64,000 bases of DNA, from assembly GCA_018136815.1 (NCBI GenBank), contig CM030937.1:5880526-5944525 (forward strand), read 5' to 3'. A program made the translations under genes and the position numbers. This document shows, in pieces, positions 61,475 to 64,000 of the stretch. Source of the stretch: Isochrysis galbana (lineage: Eukaryota > Haptophyta > Isochrysidales > Isochrysidaceae). Under the pieces are notes generated by a model, which saw only the letters and a list, made by a program, of their open reading frames with translations, had not been told where the DNA came from and did no database searches. The first letter of the stretch is position 1; each line of letters opens with the position of its first letter.

Positions 61475-61873
61475 CGCGCCACGGACGAAGGGCGGGAGAC
61501 GGGGGGTAGGGCGCGAGCAAGCTAATCGACGAGAGCTCTGGAGGAGGAGCGGGCGGCGAGCGGCGGCGAGCGGCGAGGCGAGGGGACGGCAGGCACGGGC
61601 AGAGGAGGGAAGCAGCCAAGCCCCTCAGTCTGTCGTCGCGGCCTCGTGCTAGTATTCTCTAAAGTAGAAGGCCTAGACTGAATACTCTATCTATCTACTC
61701 TATTCCCTAGAGACTGTTTGGTGGGCTGCCTGCAGACTGGCAGACTGGCAGACTGGGGCTGGCTAGCACACTCACACTAAAACTTAAATTCAAAGCGTGG
61801 ATACTCCATTAATAGTAAAAGTACGTATTACGGGTTCAACAGTGACGGTAGAGTAAATGTCACGACGCGCCAT
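61475..61873. other. RPF1 upstream region, no gene recognised
   Basis: GC-rich with GGCGAGCGGC repeats near 61545-61580, then AT-richer DNA with repeated CTGGCAGA words. Confidence 0.5.
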
Positions 61874-62400
61874 TGTCGTATTCCATACGATGACAGGCTT
61901 TTACTTATAACCTGTAGGTTATTTTAAGCCTTAGGGTCTCGTCGATTGGTGTTCCGCTTCTTCTCTTACCTTCTCTCGATGTCATCAAATGTTCCATGAC
62001 CGTCTTTTGTCTTCTCTCGTCTATCGGTCATAGCTCCCCCAGCGAGATCTGCCCTCGTTGTGTCGGCCCCCTCTGTCGCATGTCTGCGCGTTGCCCTGGT
62101 GCCGATGCCTGGCCGTCCGTCCAGGTGTGGTTAGTTTTCGCCCCGTTTGGCTTAGTTTGTGTGTCTTTTTGTCCTCTGTTCTTGTTCTCTGTGGGTTTTA
62201 TCTGTTGTAGGCTCCCGTGCCTACCTCGGACCTAAGAAGCTACTCATTCTCACTTTCCCTCTCTCCTACTAGCTCGCTAGCTAGCCTCGTCTCCACTCTC
62301 CGGCGCCACGCGTCGCGAGCCTCCGACCTTCAGTCTACCTCATCGCTCGTAGCGCCCGATGGCAGACTCTCCCGAACCCGACACTTATTATGATCTTTCA

Positions 62401-63182
62401 CAACTAAGTTTATACTTGGTTGACCCATGGGGGGGCACGAGCCCCCCCCTCTCTCCACTCCTCCCCTGCCATGGGGGAGGAATCACCCATCCTCCTGGCA
62501 CGCCTGATGGCTTGCCAGGAGGCCACTGCCCTACTGACCCACTCCCTTCCCCACAGGCTCGCCCCATTCGCCATTCGCCCATCCTGGCCCCTCGTGACCA
62601 GCCCATCGCTCCAACCCCCCCTCCCCCCTCCCCCCCTGGTCGACAGGCAGACAGGTGCAGATTGGGGGCCCCAGAGGCTCAGGAGCGCTAGCGAGGGAGA
62701 GGCAGGGGAGGCCAGGGCCCAGCCCCAGCCTCCTCTGCCCCCAGAGCTGGCCTCCAGGAGCCTCCAGGGGTCGCCAGGGGCAGCTGCAGGCCTGCCGCAC
62801 TGCCGCAGGCGCGCCATCGCGCGTGCCTGCAGGAGAGGGGGGAGAGAGCGCGGAGAAGGGGGTGGGCGGAGCGAGAGCTCCGCTCACCGGAAAATAGGTA
62901 AGTCCCGCACCTGTTTACAGGATAAGTCGGGGCTGAGACCGCCGCCCACTCGGAGACACAGGAGGAAGGGGGGGAATGATCACCGGGGGGAGGCGCGGGC
63001 CACCGGACCATATCTAAGCCCTTCACCCCTATCCCCCTAGTAGTGCACGGGGGGAGTCGCCTTATGGCGGGGGGAGAAGGGCCGGGGGAGTGGGGGTGTA
63101 GAAAGTTTTCCTACGTGAGTAGAAAGTAGAGGGTCCACGGCCGCGTGTGCGGTGAGCGGTGAGACTATTAAAAGGTTTATTA
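62401..63182 (+). mobile_element. non-autonomous element with 16-bp target duplication (copy B)
   Basis: 782 bp from CAACTAAGTTTATACTTGG to AAAAGGTTTATTA. Target duplication TTATTATGATCTTTCA at 62385-62400 and 63183-63198. Differs from copy A mainly by small duplications such as CCCCTCCC, TGCCGCAC and GAGCGGT. Confidence 0.93.
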
Positions 63183-63296
63183 TTATTATGATCTTTCAGA
63201 CATCTTCCCGCAAGCAACAATCAACGACCCTATCACGGCCGCGTCAGCTGCCGGCTCGATCGAACGGCCCTCTGCCTACGAGCCTGTAGTCATCGC

Positions 63297-63869
63297 GTGT
63301 TCGACAAGCACAAATTCAGCCTTGGCGCCTACGAAGACTCGACAACCCTCCTCTCCTTCCACGACTTCGGAGTTGACGCACAATACATGTGGCTGCGCCT
63401 GACGGAGAAGCAGCGCAAACATATCGCCACGAGGCGCATAGTTCGCATCCCTGTCCACCCGCCTCCATCCCATGGCGTGCCGTCGGCGGTGCCGAGAGTT
63501 GTTCAACTAGCTCGCTTGTACCTTGTACCTTCAAGCCCCAGCGCGTCTCGGTCCGTCGTCCCCTTTCCTATTCCAGTTACCTTCGGAAGCGCTTCCACTA
63601 CTGCGTCGATGATGTCCGCTTGGGTAGCGCAGGGCCTCAAACAATGCGACGCCGTCTTTGCGCCTCCGGGTTTCGCGTACCTATGCCACTCCATCCGTTC
63701 CGGAGCCTCTTCAACGGCGGAAGCCATCAAAGTTCCGCGCATCCGCGGCGATTGGTTAGGAGGCTGGGCCCCAGGCACTTCGACTGGGGCGAAGCATTAC
63801 ATAGACCCAACCAACGGTCGGACCGTGCCCAGCGGCATTTGCGCTCCTCGGTTGGCTGCTCGATCATGA
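63297..63869 (+). pseudogene. tyrosine recombinase C-terminal region
   Basis: The frame starts from a valine codon (VFDKHKFSLGAYEDS), has no ATG, and needs a frame change from the upstream ORF. It carries WLRLTEKQRKHIATRR. Near the end it has YLCHSIRSGASSTAEAI, a HxxR box as in tyrosine recombinases, then RGDWLGGWAPGTSTGAKHYI, with a Trp-containing GGW loop and a tyrosine at the place of the nucleophile. The middle is poorly conserved and may be out of frame. Stop at 63867-63869. The family is inferred from these two boxes only. Confidence 0.5.
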
Positions 63870-64000
63870 GTACCAAGTTCAAGACCACAGCCAATTCTAA
63901 TCTATCTATCTAACCGAGTTCCTCGCTCTTCCGCTTCCGGGTGTTGATGGCAAACATATCCATTCTAAGGCTAGTAACCGGATAGCTGGGTATCTTCTAG

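Larger units (their letters stand above)
61874..64000 (+). mobile_element. tyrosine-recombinase (DIRS/PAT/Crypton-like) element, copy 4, continuing past the window
   Basis: Leader from TGTCGTATTCCATACGATGA at 61874 to an ATG at 62359 (MADSPEPDTYYDLS). The ORF is interrupted by a 782-bp insertion at 62401-63182 and resumes with the DIFPQA segment at 63199, as in the 11505 copy. The recombinase-like region follows at 63297-63869. No reverse transcriptase is visible before the window ends, so DIRS/PAT-like and Crypton-like types cannot be told apart. Confidence 0.65.

Noticed and set aside
1-64000. CRISPR arrays, bacterial operons, plasmid or phage origin
   Set aside because: No direct-repeat/spacer pattern; spliced eukaryotic genes and retrotransposons throughout.

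Overview
This is nuclear DNA from a GC-rich photosynthetic eukaryote. The evidence is GT-AG introns, standard eukaryotic housekeeping genes, a nuclear gene for a thylakoid-lumen protein, a plant SFR2-type galactolipid enzyme, and a dense mix of eukaryotic transposable elements. The lumen protein starts with a hydrophobic ER-signal-like exon followed by a twin-arginine lumen signal. That fits an alga with a complex (secondary) plastid such as a haptophyte or ochrophyte, but the sequence alone does not settle the lineage. Three runs of 100 N (16740-16839, 31840-31939, 42628-42727) are scaffold gaps; two of them sit at the ends of one large retrotransposon.

Host genes I can model: thylakoid-lumen protein (6830-7572, +), six-helix membrane protein (12564-13454, +), SNF1/MARK-like protein kinase (15086-16636, -), clathrin adaptor AP-2 mu (24263-26044, +, five exons), ribosomal protein uL2/RPL8 (29696-30591, -, start codon split by an intron), three-repeat MYB factor (45986-47544, +, three exons), SFR2-like GH1 glycosyltransferase with a novel C-terminal anchor (55861-58599, +, three exons), and ribosome biogenesis factor RPF1 (60366-61474, -, two exons). 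Most are preceded by long polypurine or polypyrimidine tracts. Their reading frames are clean, so frame breaks in the mobile elements are unlikely to be general sequencing error.

The rest is largely mobile DNA. The centrepiece is a minus-strand Ty3/gypsy chromovirus (31940-42627). It has gag, then a Ser/Pro/Glu-rich ORF ending in a phage-type C5 DNA methyltransferase-like domain, then pol (protease, RT, RNase H, integrase with D,D35E, chromodomain) running into the LTR. A two-LTR derivative of the same family with only 65 bp between identical 794-bp LTRs and a 5-bp target duplication lies at 21032-22684. There are also decayed LINE copies (10.4, 14.0, 26.8, 49.3-52.9 and 59.5 kb) whose ORF1 begins MER and ends in a CCCH-like finger, and a 750-780 bp non-autonomous family with exact 16-bp target duplications (43710, 50869, 62401). 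A tyrosine-recombinase element with a conserved leader (10281, 11505, 19263, 61874), and fragments of a Tc1/mariner-like and a hAT transposase complete the set. Several clusters of short palindromes (1.93, 27.8, 28.5 and 43.1-43.6 kb) are unexplained.
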